Shown here one piece after another: positions 63,696 to 64,000 of a stretch of DNA of 64,000 nucleotides. The position numbers were made by a program, and so were the translations under genes. Source of the DNA: Burkholderia glumae LMG 2196 = ATCC 33617 (GTDB lineage Bacteria > Pseudomonadota > Gammaproteobacteria > Burkholderiales > Burkholderiaceae); assembly GCF_000960995.1 (NCBI RefSeq), contig NZ_CP009435.1, positions 1,860,001-1,924,000 on the forward strand. Direction: 5' to 3'. Below the pieces are notes generated by a model, which had not been told where the DNA came from, ran no database searches, and saw only the letters and a list, made by a program, of their open reading frames with translations. How positions within the stretch are numbered: position 1 is the stretch's first letter; the number at the start of each line of letters is the position of its first letter.

Positions 63696-64000
63696 ATGTC
63701 CGATTCGTCTTCGCCTTTGTCTTCGTTTTTCCCGGCCGCCGATGGCCCACTCGCGTTCGTCGACCTCGAGACCACGGGCGGTTCCGCGACCGAACACCGA
63801 ATCACCGAGATCGGCGTTGTCGAGGTCGGCCCGAATGGCGTTTCCACCTGGAGCTCGCTGATCGATCCTTGCCAGCCGATCCCGGCCTTCATTCAGCAAT
63901 TGACCGGCATTACCGACGCGATGGTGCGCGGCGCACCGAGCTTCGCCTCCATTGCGGCCGCGCTTTACGCGCGGCTCGAGGGGCGGTTCTTCATCGCGCA
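63696..64000 (+). CDS. DnaQ-type 3'-5' exonuclease, N-terminal part (cut by window edge)
   Basis: The first 101 codons are visible, starting MSDSSSPLSSFFPAADGPLA. The exonuclease I motif FVDLETTGGSATEHRITEIG (catalytic D23 and E25) is followed by the typical SLIDPCQPIPAFIQQLTGIT and MVRGAP (exo II approach). This is the RNase T/DNA polymerase III epsilon fold. Some Burkholderia members continue into a GIY-YIG nuclease domain; whether this one does cannot be seen. Confidence 0.85.
   Translation, partial: MSDSSSPLSSFFPAADGPLAFVDLETTGGSATEHRITEIGVVEVGPNGVSTWSSLIDPCQPIPAFIQQLTGITDAMVRGAPSFASIAAALYARLEGRFFIA

Overview
The window is GC-rich chromosomal DNA with strong G/C third-position codon bias and compact operons. 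The gene content points to the betaproteobacterial genus Burkholderia, probably the plant-associated glumae/gladioli/plantarii group: a glucokinase-HexR fusion, a RibB protein with a dead GTP cyclohydrolase II half, a trimeric-type porin, IS407-group and IS481 elements, and T6SS effector-like genes. The species-group assignment is inference.

Layout. (1) 1-5.6 kb is an accessory, decaying, more AT-rich patch: the 3' part of a probable T6SS membrane-active effector, three tandem paralogues of a small T6SS-associated membrane protein (one intact, two broken), an IS481 remnant interrupted by a complete 1206-bp IS3/IS407-type element with recognisable terminal repeats, and degraded debris including a possible amidase fragment. 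(2) 5.7-10.3 kb: fluoride channel crcB, a YggT membrane protein, a ProC-like/DUF2520 protein, a Tyr/Pro/Gly-rich secreted protein and ubiD. (3) 10.5-10.7 kb holds a well-supported candidate structured RNA (sigma70 promoter, three hairpins, intrinsic terminator) before a lytic transglycosylase gene. (4) 12-15.5 kb, minus strand: ribBX-ribH-nusB-aminotransferase; ribD and ribE lie separately at 20.8-22.6 kb next to hemL. (5) 15.7-20 kb: a TatA paralogue divergent from a Tat-exported bicupin of the oxalate decarboxylase family, followed by the Mn2+ importer mntH, with a LysR regulator whose 3' end overlaps mntH. (6) 24-26 kb: an EVE/PUA-like protein and a Bcr/CflA efflux pump.

(7) 26-35.3 kb is a complete glucose uptake and Entner-Doudoroff entry locus: zwf-pgl-glk/hexR on one strand and a gts-type sugar ABC transporter on the other, with a perfect HexR-type palindrome lying inside a consensus sigma70 promoter in the divergent region. 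(8) 35.5-47.4 kb is housekeeping: Smr-domain protein, trxB, ftsK-lolA, rarA, serS with tRNA-Ser(CGA), a GNAT acetyltransferase, and minCDE. (9) 47.8-51.4 kb: small envelope proteins including a 36-codon lipoprotein, a ClC transporter and an MHS-family permease. (10) 51.8-60.9 kb: TonB-C-like lipoprotein, tRNA-Ser(TGA), hemW-rdgB-rph divergent from yicC-gmk-rpoZ-spoT, two identical tRNA-Arg(ACG), greB. (11) 61-64 kb: a porin, a possible small RNA upstream of it, a hypothetical protein, a cold-shock protein and the start of a DnaQ-type exonuclease cut by the window edge.

Functional links: HexR (26-28 kb) probably controls both its own operon and glucose transport; the Mn-dependent cupin, the Mn importer and the TatA paralogue may form one export/metal-supply module; riboflavin synthesis is split over two loci; stringent response (spoT), omega subunit and guanylate kinase share one operon.
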